Assembly: GCA_002441265.1 (NCBI GenBank)
Contig: DJVQ01000069.1
Coordinates: 67,160 to 99,503, forward strand
DNA: 32,344 nucleotides
Source of the DNA: Syntrophaceae bacterium UBA6252
GTDB taxonomy: Bacteria; Desulfobacterota; Syntrophia; Syntrophales; UBA6807
Direction: 5' to 3'
In this document: in pieces, positions 1 to 7,299 of the stretch
Layout of the letters: every line of letters starts with the position of its first letter
How positions within the stretch are numbered: position 1 is the first letter of the stretch
The notes under the pieces: model-generated
Told to the model about the DNA's origin: nothing
What the model saw: only the letters and a program-made list of their open reading frames with translations
Databases searched by the model: none
Translations under genes and position numbers: made by a program

Positions 1-126
1 GGCACCGGCCTGGGGCTGTCGATCGCCTATGGCATCGTCGAGGAGCACGGCGGATGGATCGGGGTGACGAGCGAAAAGGGGAAAGGGAGCCGTTTCACCA
101 TATATCTCCCGGAGGAGGGCGGATGA
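1..126 (+). CDS. Sensor histidine kinase, C-terminal fragment
   Basis: The window opens in frame inside the ATP-binding (HATPase_c) domain of a histidine kinase. Visible are the G2 box GTGLGLS, the usual helix after it (IAYGIVEEHGG) and a final beta strand ending in TIYLPEE. Only 41 residues are present, so the sensor part and the phospho-acceptor histidine lie outside the window. The stop codon (124-126) overlaps the start of the next gene as ATGA, so the two are translationally coupled and the kinase is almost certainly the partner of the NtrC-type regulator that follows. The signal sensed cannot be inferred from this piece. Confidence 0.9.
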   Translation, partial: GTGLGLSIAYGIVEEHGGWIGVTSEKGKGSRFTIYLPEEGG

Positions 127-1496
127 CGGGACGGATCCTGATCGTGGACGACGACCGGGCCCTGTGTGAAACCATGGAAACGGACCTGCGGGTTCGGGGA
201 TTTCAGGTGTCCTGGCGCACTTCTTCGAGCGAAGCCTTCCAGGCGCTTCGGAACGAAGCGTACGACGTGGTTCTCACAGACCTGAAAATGCCCGGGATGA
301 ACGGCATCGAGCTTTGCGACCGGATCGTGTCGAACAGGCCCGATGTGCCCGTCATCGTCATGACGGCGTTCGGAAGTCTCGATTCGGCGGTCCAGGCGAT
401 CCGCGCAGGGGCCTATGACTTTGTCGCGAAACCGGTGGACATGGACCTGCTGGCGCTGACACTGGAGCGCGCCTTGAAACACAGGGCCCTGCAGGACAAG
501 GTCAAAATCCTGAGCGAGGCTGTCGAACGGTCCGGAAAGTTCGACGCGATGATCGGGGAAAGCCAGCCCATGCGGAACCTCTACGACCGGCTTTCGAAAA
601 TCGCCGATTCCGAAGCGACCGTCCTCATCACGGGCGAAAGCGGAACGGGAAAGGAACTGGCCGCCCGGATCCTCCATGATCGAAGCAGGAGGCGGGAAGG
701 ACCGTTCATCGCGGTCAATTGCGCCGCGCTCCCGGAAATGCTTCTGGAGAGCGAACTTTTCGGGCATACCCGCGGCGCCTTCACCGATGCCCGATCGGCC
801 CGGAAAGGACTTATCCCGGAGGCGGAAGGGGGAACGCTGCTGCTCGACGAAATCGGGGATTTTCCCTTCAACCTGCAGGCCAAGCTCCTTCGCGCGCTGG
901 AAGGAAGAACCCTCAGGCCTGTGGGCGGCGACAGGGAGGTGCCCTTCGATGTGCGGGTCATCGCCACGACAAACCGCGACCTCGAATCGGCCGTCGAGGA
1001 GGGCCGCTTCCGGGAAGACCTTTTCTTCCGGATCAACGTCATCCCCGTGGAGCTTCCCCCCCTTCGCGAGAGGGGGACGGACATTCTTCTTCTGGCCGGG
1101 CATTTCATCGGTTTGTTTTCGGACCGCGCCGGCCGATCCGTCACGGGACTGTCCGAGGCGGCGGCGGCGAAGATGCTCGAGTACGCATGGCCCGGAAACG
1201 TTCGCGAACTTCGGAACGCCGTCGAGCGGGCGGTGGCCCTGACGCGTTACGAAAGAATCGCCGTGGAGGACCTTCCGGAGAGGATCCGGAACTACCGCAG
1301 TGCGAATATCGTCATCGACGGAACCAATCCCGACGAGATGGTGACCCTGGAGGAACTGGAACGGCGGTACATTCTTCATGTCCTCAAGGCCGTCGGGGAA
1401 AACAGGACCGTCGCCGCCAGGGTGCTCGGTATGGACCGCAAGACCCTGTACCGCAAACTCCGGCATTTCGACGCCGGCGGCGGGAACGGGAACTGA
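123..1496 (+). CDS. NtrC-family sigma-54-dependent response regulator
   Basis: A 457-residue enhancer-binding protein that activates RNA polymerase carrying sigma-54. The order is: receiver domain (about 1-120, phosphorylation site D53 in VLTDLKMPG), AAA+ domain (Walker A GESGTGKE at 171-178; sigma-54 contact loop GAFTDA at 218-223; Walker B LLLDEIGDF; sensor region FRINVIPVELPPLRER), and a Fis-type helix-turn-helix at the end (RTVAARVLGMDRKTLYRKLR). The start is the ATG overlapping the upstream kinase stop; an in-frame ATG at 54 lies inside the kinase gene and is unlikely. The contact loop is GAFTDA rather than the canonical GAFTGA. A sigma-54-type promoter about 300 bases downstream, before the next operon, is a natural candidate target. 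The specific signal is unknown. Confidence 0.93.
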   Translation: MTGRILIVDDDRALCETMETDLRVRGFQVSWRTSSSEAFQALRNEAYDVVLTDLKMPGMNGIELCDRIVSNRPDVPVIVMTAFGSLDSAVQAIRAGAYDFVAKPVDMDLLALTLERALKHRALQDKVKILSEAVERSGKFDAMIGESQPMRNLYDRLSKIADSEATVLITGESGTGKELAARILHDRSRRREGPFIAVNCAALPEMLLESELFGHTRGAFTDARSARKGLIPEAEGGTLLLDEIGDFPFNLQAKLLRALEGRTLRPVGGDREVPFDVRVIATTNRDLESAVEEGRFREDLFFRINVIPVELPPLRERGTDILLLAGHFIGLFSDRAGRSVTGLSEAAAAKMLEYAWPGNVRELRNAVERAVALTRYERIAVEDLPERIRNYRSANIVIDGTNPDEMVTLEELERRYILHVLKAVGENRTVAARVLGMDRKTLYRKLRHFDAGGGNGN

Positions 1497-1614
1497 ACCG
1501 CCGTCCGGGCCGCCCGAAAGGCCGGGTGACCGGATCGATCGCTTCCCATCGATTGCGGGAAAGATCGAACGTTCCGCCTCCCCGTTGAAACGCAATTCCC
1601 TGAATCGGAAGCAT

Positions 1615-1645
1615 CCCGGTGAGCGGGGCAATCCGCCCCACCGGG
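1615..1645. promoter_or_regulatory. Inverted repeat, candidate upstream activator site
   Basis: CCCGGTG (1615-1621) and CACCGGG (1639-1645) form a perfect 7-base inverted repeat, with an inner GGGGC/GCCCC pair. A direct repeat (GGGGCAATCC at 1625, GGGGCATTCC at 1643) overlaps it. Its centre lies about 190 bases before the predicted sigma-54 start site, a usual distance for an enhancer bound by an NtrC-type activator. Chance dyads are common in GC-rich DNA, so this is only a candidate. It could also be a hairpin at the end of the upstream gene. Confidence 0.3.
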
Positions 1646-1791
1646 GCATTCCTTCCCATCGGGTCCGAAAGGGCTGCGGTTTCCCGTTTTCCGGCGGGAA
1701 TGCCCCCGAAACGACCCGCGCCGCGGCCGCCGTGGCGAAACGCCCCATGCCCTTCCGGGAACAGATGCAGTCATATCCGATGGTTGGCGAA

Positions 1792-1807
1792 TGGCACGGC
1801 GTTTGCT
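1792..1807 (+). promoter_or_regulatory. Sigma-54 (-24/-12) promoter
   Basis: The sequence TGGCACG, four bases, then TTGCT matches the sigma-54 consensus almost perfectly, with the invariant GG and GC separated by exactly ten bases. Transcription would begin near 1818. It precedes the receiver / membrane protein / proton ATPase operon and follows a gene for a sigma-54 activator. The rest of 1497-1859 shows no convincing gene apart from an eight-codon leader frame. Confidence 0.8.
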
Positions 1808-1827
1808 GTCCTGTCAATCAAAGGAGA

Positions 1828-1851
1828 ATGACAACGCGTATCCGCGGGTGA
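1828..1851 (+). CDS. Possible seven-residue leader peptide (MTTRIRG)
   Basis: An ATG with a strong ribosome-binding site (AAGGAG at 1821-1826) only a few bases after the predicted sigma-54 start site opens a frame that stops after seven residues. Its stop codon (1849-1851) overlaps the GAGG ribosome-binding site (1850-1853) of the next gene. This arrangement could couple or tune translation of the receiver protein. It may also be fortuitous. Confidence 0.3.
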   Translation: MTTRIRG

Positions 1852-1859
1852 GGTGGCAT

Positions 1860-2363
1860 ATGAAGGACAAGGATTTCGAAAGGGAAAGCGGGACGGGGCC
1901 GTCTCCGGAGGGGACGGCGGCAGGGAAGGCTCCCCGCCTTCTTCTGGCGGAGGACGATTTCGACATGCGGACGCTCCTCGCCTGGTCTTTCCGGAGGACC
2001 GGATACGAGGTCGTCGAGTGTCCCGACGGCGTTCATCTGGTCGATTATCTCTTTTCCGCCGATCCTCCGGTGAGTCCCCGGGATTTCGATCTCATCGTCT
2101 CCGATATCCGAATGCCCGGCGTCACGGGTCTCGAAGTTCTCGAAGGGACCCATGACTTGAAGGGATTCCCGCCGATGATCCTGATCACGGCCTTCGGGGA
2201 CCGGGAAACCCATGAGAAGGCCGGTCGTCTGGGGGCCGCGGCGATCCTCGACAAACCCTTCGAGATCGAGGACCTGCTCGCCAGGGCCCGGGAAATCGTT
2301 TCACCCGGATTCCGGGAGGACTTCCCCCGGCGGGAGGGCCGGTTCGAGAGGGAGGAATCATGA
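1860..2363 (+). CDS. Receiver-only response regulator
   Basis: A 167-residue protein made of one CheY-like receiver domain (about residues 25-150) after a short charged N-terminal tail. Seen are the acidic pair EDD at 31-33, the phosphorylation aspartate D82 in IVSDIRMPG, the switch threonine in ILITAFGD and the lysine K132 in LDKPFE. There is no DNA-binding or enzymatic output domain, so it probably acts by protein contact or as a phosphate relay or sink. The start at 1860 follows GAGG at 1850-1853. An in-frame ATG at 1791 lies inside the sigma-54 promoter and is rejected. Its stop overlaps the next gene as ATGA, so it forms an operon with the membrane protein and proton ATPase. Its cognate kinase may be the one at the window's left edge (inference). 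Confidence 0.88.
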   Translation: MKDKDFERESGTGPSPEGTAAGKAPRLLLAEDDFDMRTLLAWSFRRTGYEVVECPDGVHLVDYLFSADPPVSPRDFDLIVSDIRMPGVTGLEVLEGTHDLKGFPPMILITAFGDRETHEKAGRLGAAAILDKPFEIEDLLARAREIVSPGFREDFPRREGRFEREES

Positions 2364-3235
2364 ACGAAAGGGAACCCGATCTTCGAGAGCGTACCGGTGC
2401 CGCGTCGCGAAAACTGAAGACCATGAAGGCCGTCTACGCCGCCGTCACGGTCTTCCTGATTTCCGTTGTCATCCTGACGCCGCTCCTGATCAGGGGCGGG
2501 ATTGCCCTGAAACGGGATGTTTTCGTGGAGGAAGAGATCGTCGAAGTCCTGCTCATCGCCTTTCTTTTCCTCATGGGCTTCGCCATATCGTCTCTTTACA
2601 GGAATTCTCTTCGCAACTACCAGCGAAGGTTGGACAAAATATCCGTTTTGAGAGACAATGCAGAGGAACGGCTCATGGAAGCCTTCCAATACATCGGGGC
2701 GGTGAACGTGCAGCTCGGCGAGATCAGAAGCCTGCTGTCGTCGTTCAACCGGTACCCGGGGGACAGAAGGGAATTCAGGAACAGCCTCAGGTTTCTTGCG
2801 AAAAAGGCGTTGTCCGTGGCCAGCGTGGAATGGGTCGTGTTCAGGATCATCGAAACGGAGAGCCTGAGAACCGTCCAGGAATTCGGCGAGACAAGAGGGG
2901 ACGCGGCCTTCCTGAAATCGGCCATGAGCAACCGGTCCATCGTCGAAACGGGAGTCGCCGACGGATGGACCGCCATAGGTTCCAGTCAGGACAATCTGAC
3001 CATCCGGGTGTTCTGCCTCATTCCGTCGAAGGAGCTGACACCCGTGGAGAAGGAACTCCTGGAAACGATCGTCAATACCATCGAAATGCTTTTTGTCATT
3101 TTTACGTCCCAGTTCTACCGAAAGAGCTATTACAGGGACACGGGACTCCGTCGGGGGGATGACGGGAAGACGCCGGCGGATCGAACGGCATCAAGGAGGC
3201 GGTTCAATGGAAATTCCGCGGATCAGCGGCGATGA
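2360..3235 (+). CDS. Two-helix membrane protein with GAF-like region
   Basis: I do not recognise this 291-residue protein as a named family. It has two predicted membrane helices (about 24-45 and 60-78), a charged, probably coiled stretch (about 80-120), then a soluble region to about 262. That region has the alternating strand and helix pattern of a GAF-type sensor: VEWVVFRIIETE early, then IRVFCLIPSKELTPVEKELLETIVNTIEMLF at the end. The C-terminal 30 residues are basic and low in complexity, and overlap the proton ATPase start by 29 bases. Both neighbours are coupled to it, so a role in sensing conditions for, or controlling, the proton pump is plausible but unproven. There are no kinase or cyclase motifs. 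Confidence 0.75.
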   Translation: MNEREPDLRERTGAASRKLKTMKAVYAAVTVFLISVVILTPLLIRGGIALKRDVFVEEEIVEVLLIAFLFLMGFAISSLYRNSLRNYQRRLDKISVLRDNAEERLMEAFQYIGAVNVQLGEIRSLLSSFNRYPGDRREFRNSLRFLAKKALSVASVEWVVFRIIETESLRTVQEFGETRGDAAFLKSAMSNRSIVETGVADGWTAIGSSQDNLTIRVFCLIPSKELTPVEKELLETIVNTIEMLFVIFTSQFYRKSYYRDTGLRRGDDGKTPADRTASRRRFNGNSADQRR

Positions 3236-5711
3236 GGCGGCAAAGAGGGACATCGAGGAGCTTTTCTCCGAGTTCAAAACGGGGAGGGACGGCCTTAAGG
3301 GGGAGGAGGCCGGTGCAAGGCTCGCCGAAACAGGCCCCAATGTGATCGAGGAGAAGAAGGTCAGCCCCATTCTCCAGTTTCTCGGGTACTTCTGGGGGCC
3401 CATCCCGTGGATGATCGAGGTGGCCGCCGTTTTGTCCCTCGTCGTCCGTCACTGGACGGACCTGGCCATCATCCTGGTGCTTCTGGTCTTCAACGCCGTT
3501 GTCGGCTTCAGGCAGGAGGCCAGGGCCGCCGACGCCCTCGAGGCCCTGAAAAAACAGCTCGCGTTGAGGGCGCGGGTGATCCGGGACGGCGAATGGGGGG
3601 AAACGGACGCCCGGAATCTCGTGCCGGGGGACGTGATCCGCCTGCGCCTGGGAGACATCATTCCCGCCGACGTCAAGCTCTTCGACGGGGAATACCTGAC
3701 CGTGGACCAGTCGGCCCTGACGGGGGAATCCCTCCCGGTCACGAAGAAACCCGGGGACGCGGCCTATTCGGGGTCGCTGGCCAGGCAGGGGGAGATGGTT
3801 TCCCTGGTCGTGGCGACGGGCGCCGACACGTTTTTCGGCCGGACGGCGAAGCTGGTCCAGTCGGCGGGGGCCCCTTCCCACTTTCAGCAGGCCGTCCTGA
3901 AGATCGGGGACTACCTCATCTACCTGAGCCTCGGCCTGATCTCCGTCCTCGTCCTCGCCCAGATCGTCCGCCGGGCGCCCCTCCTGGATCTGGTCCAGTT
4001 CGCCCTCATCCTCGCGGTGGCCTCCATTCCCGTGGCCATGCCGGCGGTCCTCTCGGTGACCATGGCCGTCGGCGCCGTGGTCCTGTCGAAGATGAAGGCC
4101 ATCGTCTCCCGCCTGGAATCCATCGAGGAAATGGCGGGAATCGACGTCCTGTGCAGCGACAAGACCGGCACCCTGACCCAGAACGCCCTGACGCTGGGGA
4201 CCCCTGAGATGTTCGAGGCCCGGGACGCCGGGGATCTGATTCTCGCGGGGGCGCTGGCATCCAAATCGGAAGACCGGGACGCCATCGACCTCGCCGTCCT
4301 CTCGGCCCTGGAGGATCCCGGCGTCCTCAAGCAGTACCGCCAGGTGAAGTTCGTTCCCTTCGATCCCGTAAGCAAGCGCACCGAGGCCGTCATCCGGGAC
4401 GGAGGCGGCCGGACCTTCAAGGTGGCCAAGGGAGCGCCCCAGATCCTGATGGACATGGCGCATCTGGAAGGGGAGAGCCGGGCCCGGGCGGAGAAACTCG
4501 TCGACGATCTGGCCGCCAGGGGATACCGCACCCTGGGGGTCGCCCGGGCCGGTGAAGACGATCGGTGGAAATTCCTGGGCCTCCTGCCCCTCTACGATCC
4601 CCCCCGGGAAGATTCCGCCGAGACCATCGCGAACGCGAAGCAGCACGGCATCGACATCAAGATGGTCACCGGCGACAACACGGCCATCGCCCGGGAAATC
4701 TCGAAGACCCTCGGCATGGGGACGGACATCCAGCCCGCCGGAGAGCTTTTCGGGGAAGGGGAGGATGTGGAGCATCTGACGCCTCAGGCGGCGGACAGGA
4801 TCGAAAGGTCCGGCGGCTTCGCCCAGGTGTTTCCGGAACACAAGTACGGGATCGTGAAGGCCCTTCAGGAACGGGGACACCTGGTCGGGATGACGGGGGA
4901 CGGGGTCAACGACGCGCCCGCCCTGAAACAGGCTGACGTGGGGATCGCCGTTTCCGGCGCCACCGACGCGGCGAGGGCGGCGGCGGCCCTGGTGCTCACG
5001 GAGCCGGGGCTGTCGACCATCGTCAAGGCCGTCGAGGAGGCCAGAAGGATTTTCGAGCGCATGACGAGCTATGCCATCTACCGGATCACCGAGACGATCC
5101 GCATCATGTTCTTCATGGTCATCGCCATGCTCGTCTACGATTTCTATCCCATCACCGCCATCATGATCATCCTGCTGGCGCTGCTCAACGACATTCCGAT
5201 CATGACGATCGCCTACGACAACACGTGGCTCGACCCGAAACCCGTCCGGTGGAAAATGCACCGGATCCTCACGGTGGCGTCGATCCTCGGGGGGGTCGGG
5301 GTCGTCGAGACCTTCCTGCTCCTCGCCGTCGCGAAATCGTGGTTTCAGATCGATGCGGCCCAGCTCCAGTCCGTCATCTACCTGAAGCTCGCCGTGGCCG
5401 GGCACCTGACCCTTTTCGTCGCCAGAAGCCGGCGACAGCCTTTCTACATGAAACCCTACCCGGCGCCGGTCCTCCTGGCGGCAATCCTGTGCACCCAGGC
5501 GGCGGCGGTGCTGATCGTCGCTTTCGGCATCTTCGTCACGGCCATCCCGTGGACCTGGATCGGCCTGATCTGGCTGTACTGCATCGTGTGGGTCTTCATT
5601 GAAGACACCGCCAAACGGCTCGTTTACCGGCATTTCGATCTGGATACGCCGCGGCACAGGAAATTCGTCGCCATGTCGAAGAAGGCGATCACGGATCATG
5701 CCGTTCACTGA
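3207..5711 (+). CDS. P-type (P3A) plasma-membrane proton-pumping ATPase
   Basis: An 834-residue P-type ATPase predicted to export protons using ATP. Seen are the actuator motif TGES (172-175), the phosphorylation site DKTGT with D318, and the hinge motif TGDGVNDAP (from 563). Also present is the sixth-helix sequence LLNDIP with D662, matching the proton-binding aspartate of plant and fungal P3A pumps, and TIRIMF in the preceding helix, the position of their conserved arginine. It lacks the long C-terminal autoinhibitory region of plant pumps. The start at 3207 has AAGGAGG at 3193-3199; earlier in-frame ATGs lie inside the upstream gene. It is the last gene of the operon behind the sigma-54 promoter. 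The absence of metal-binding N-terminal repeats and of CPC/SPC motifs argues against a heavy-metal pump. Confidence 0.92.
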   Translation: MEIPRISGDEAAKRDIEELFSEFKTGRDGLKGEEAGARLAETGPNVIEEKKVSPILQFLGYFWGPIPWMIEVAAVLSLVVRHWTDLAIILVLLVFNAVVGFRQEARAADALEALKKQLALRARVIRDGEWGETDARNLVPGDVIRLRLGDIIPADVKLFDGEYLTVDQSALTGESLPVTKKPGDAAYSGSLARQGEMVSLVVATGADTFFGRTAKLVQSAGAPSHFQQAVLKIGDYLIYLSLGLISVLVLAQIVRRAPLLDLVQFALILAVASIPVAMPAVLSVTMAVGAVVLSKMKAIVSRLESIEEMAGIDVLCSDKTGTLTQNALTLGTPEMFEARDAGDLILAGALASKSEDRDAIDLAVLSALEDPGVLKQYRQVKFVPFDPVSKRTEAVIRDGGGRTFKVAKGAPQILMDMAHLEGESRARAEKLVDDLAARGYRTLGVARAGEDDRWKFLGLLPLYDPPREDSAETIANAKQHGIDIKMVTGDNTAIAREISKTLGMGTDIQPAGELFGEGEDVEHLTPQAADRIERSGGFAQVFPEHKYGIVKALQERGHLVGMTGDGVNDAPALKQADVGIAVSGATDAARAAAALVLTEPGLSTIVKAVEEARRIFERMTSYAIYRITETIRIMFFMVIAMLVYDFYPITAIMIILLALLNDIPIMTIAYDNTWLDPKPVRWKMHRILTVASILGGVGVVETFLLLAVAKSWFQIDAAQLQSVIYLKLAVAGHLTLFVARSRRQPFYMKPYPAPVLLAAILCTQAAAVLIVAFGIFVTAIPWTWIGLIWLYCIVWVFIEDTAKRLVYRHFDLDTPRHRKFVAMSKKAITDHAVH

Positions 5712-5750
5712 CAGCCGCCGGTTTCGGGAACGGGGACGGCGCGGATTTCC

Positions 5751-7019
5751 TTATCCGTCCAGATCGCAGCAAAGCACCCTGTTCCCGGAAGGCGAGGGGA
5801 ACATGACGGAAAGGGTGACGCACATGTGTCCGCCCGTGATGGAAAGATAGGGCCGGGTGATCTGGACCCGGCCGGGATTCTTGAGGGCGCGGCGCAGGTA
5901 GTGCCGCCGGAACCAGTCGGCGCTTCTTGCGTCTTCCAGCGGTTTGAAACGGGGATCCTCGTCGAGCAGTCTTCTCCGGGCGACGACATTCCTCTCGATC
6001 TGCCGGCCGTCCGGCAGGAGGAGATAACACCGGATCACCGGTTCTTCATTCATCAGGAACGCGCAGGCCTTTTCCAGGGACTGCCGTTCCCGGAGCGCGT
6101 CGACAGCCCGCCGGAGCAGCTCCTTGTACCGGAGCAGGTTTTGCTCGAACCCCTTGTCCCTGGCGGCCGACATGGTCTTGAAGGTATGGAGCAGCCCGTC
6201 GAAATCGAAGGAAACGTCCCCGATCCGGCGGGGATCGGCGATCGGTTTTGCGAAGTAATACCCCTGGACGAAATCCGCGTCGCTGTCAATGGCAATGAGG
6301 GCCTGCTCCTCCGTTTCGATTCCCTCCACCAGGACGAGCGACCCCGCCTGATGCAGGAGGGAGACGATGCCGGGAAAGAGGTCGCGGATCCTCTCCTGCC
6401 GGCACGCCCTGGCGATCATGGAACGGTCCATTTTGACGATGTGCGGGGCAAGGGTCCATATCCTCTCGAAATTGGAGCAGCCCGCCCCGAAATCGTCGAT
6501 GGCGATGAGGCACCCGAGTTCCTTGTAATAATGGACCGTATCCAGCTGGAGGTCTTCATTCGAGATCGGCTGCTCGACGATCTCGATCACCACCCTGGAG
6601 GGCAAAAGGCGGTGTTCGTCCAGCAGTTCCTTGAAATAGGAACCGTATTTTTTCCCATGGCAGACCACGACGGGGGAGACGTTCAGATAGAGCCAGTTCA
6701 GGTCGTCCCCGGCGCGCCGGAAATTTCCCATGTGGAGGTACCGGCACAGGCGGTCGAGGAATACGGTCCCCATTTCGCTCTTTTCGGAGGAAAAGATCTC
6801 GGGAGGCGAAACCGGCGTTCCCTGCGGGTTCCGCCCGCGAAGCAGCGCCTCGTATCCGACGATCCTCTTGTGGGCGATGCTGAAGATGGGCTGGAACGCG
6901 GAAGAGAGGACGTTGGAATGAAAACGCCCGACCAGCCCGTCGCCCTCGCGGGAAATGAATTGACGGACCGTGTGAATGTCCAGTCGCGGTTCGTTGATTG
7001 TCTTCAATGGAAAGGCCAT
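5751..7019 (-). CDS. EAL-domain c-di-GMP phosphodiesterase with C-terminal sensor
   Basis: A 422-residue protein predicted to hydrolyse cyclic di-GMP. The EAL domain (about 25-265) keeps all the expected catalytic and metal-binding signatures: EALLRG, LNVSP, VIEIVE, IDDFGAG, VKMD, VEGIE and FVQGYYFAKP. It should therefore be active. After it comes a helical linker and a C-terminal region of about 120 residues that looks like a small PAS/Cache fold, recalling EAL-YkuI_C proteins; that comparison is by eye. There is no membrane helix. The start at 7019 has GAAGGA seven bases upstream. A start at 7139 would lie upstream of the probable -10 box and is rejected. The gene converges on the proton ATPase with 39 bases between the stops. 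Confidence 0.9.
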   Translation of the reverse strand: MAFPLKTINEPRLDIHTVRQFISREGDGLVGRFHSNVLSSAFQPIFSIAHKRIVGYEALLRGRNPQGTPVSPPEIFSSEKSEMGTVFLDRLCRYLHMGNFRRAGDDLNWLYLNVSPVVVCHGKKYGSYFKELLDEHRLLPSRVVIEIVEQPISNEDLQLDTVHYYKELGCLIAIDDFGAGCSNFERIWTLAPHIVKMDRSMIARACRQERIRDLFPGIVSLLHQAGSLVLVEGIETEEQALIAIDSDADFVQGYYFAKPIADPRRIGDVSFDFDGLLHTFKTMSAARDKGFEQNLLRYKELLRRAVDALRERQSLEKACAFLMNEEPVIRCYLLLPDGRQIERNVVARRRLLDEDPRFKPLEDARSADWFRRHYLRRALKNPGRVQITRPYLSITGGHMCVTLSVMFPSPSGNRVLCCDLDG

Positions 7020-7118
7020 GGATGAATCCTTCGTTGCGACGGTGTTCCCGCCGGGGTGCCTGCGGCTTTGGAACGCGCGGCGGGCGCTGGCGCGGGAATC
7101 CCGCCCGGCACCTTTTAT

Positions 7119-7147
7119 ATTATCGGCAGCCGCGCCCATTCTATAAA
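7119..7147 (-). promoter_or_regulatory. Possible sigma-70 promoter for the EAL gene
   Basis: On the minus strand TTTATA (7147-7142), a 17-base spacer and GATAAT (7124-7119) resemble -35 and -10 boxes (4/6 and 5/6 matches). A transcript would start near 7112, about 90 bases before the EAL start. This is an AT-rich patch in an otherwise GC-rich region. Confidence 0.4.
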
Positions 7148-7194
7148 TTGATTTCGACGGGGCATCCCCGGACGGGGCCGTGCCGGCGCCCGAA

Positions 7195-7223
7195 TGGAAA
7201 AAGACGATCGGAAATTGTATATA
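7195..7223 (+). promoter_or_regulatory. Possible sigma-70 promoter for the glucan phosphorylase
   Basis: TGGAAA (7195-7200), 17 bases, then TATATA (7218-7223) could be -35 and -10 elements, placing the start near 7230. The -35 match is weak; the -10 lies in a clear AT-rich patch. Confidence 0.3.
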
Positions 7224-7250
7224 AGTGGAAGTTCAATAAAAAAGCGGATT

Positions 7251-7299
7251 TTCCGTCCCGGGGACCGGGATGCGACGGAACGTGAAAGGGGAAGCCCCT
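7251..7299 (+). promoter_or_regulatory. Leader hairpins over the phosphorylase ribosome-binding site
   Basis: TTCCGTC (7251-7257) pairs perfectly with GACGGAA (7274-7280). A second small hairpin, AGGGG-aag-CCCCT (7287-7299), contains the ribosome-binding site and ends at the base before the ATG at 7300. Together they could limit translation initiation. This rests on pairing only; no known riboswitch is recognised. Confidence 0.3.

Noticed and set aside
27..1817. 596-codon open frame on the minus strand opposite the NtrC-type regulator
   Set aside because: Its product has no recognisable domain, whereas the plus-strand frame encodes a complete enhancer-binding protein. Long antisense frames are expected at this GC content.
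3204..5708. 834-codon minus-strand frame opposite the proton ATPase
   Set aside because: It mirrors the ATPase codons exactly in antisense, with Asp/Gly/His-rich low-complexity sequence and no family motif.
3207..5711. Alternative reading of the P-type ATPase as a heavy-metal, calcium or potassium pump
   Set aside because: No CPC/SPC motif or metal-binding N-terminal domain. The sixth-helix Asn-Asp and the preceding Arg fit the P3A proton pumps.
7020..7139. Longer N-terminus for the EAL protein starting at 7139
   Set aside because: The extra 40 residues look non-coding and the start lies upstream of the probable -10 box. ATG 7019 has a good ribosome-binding site.
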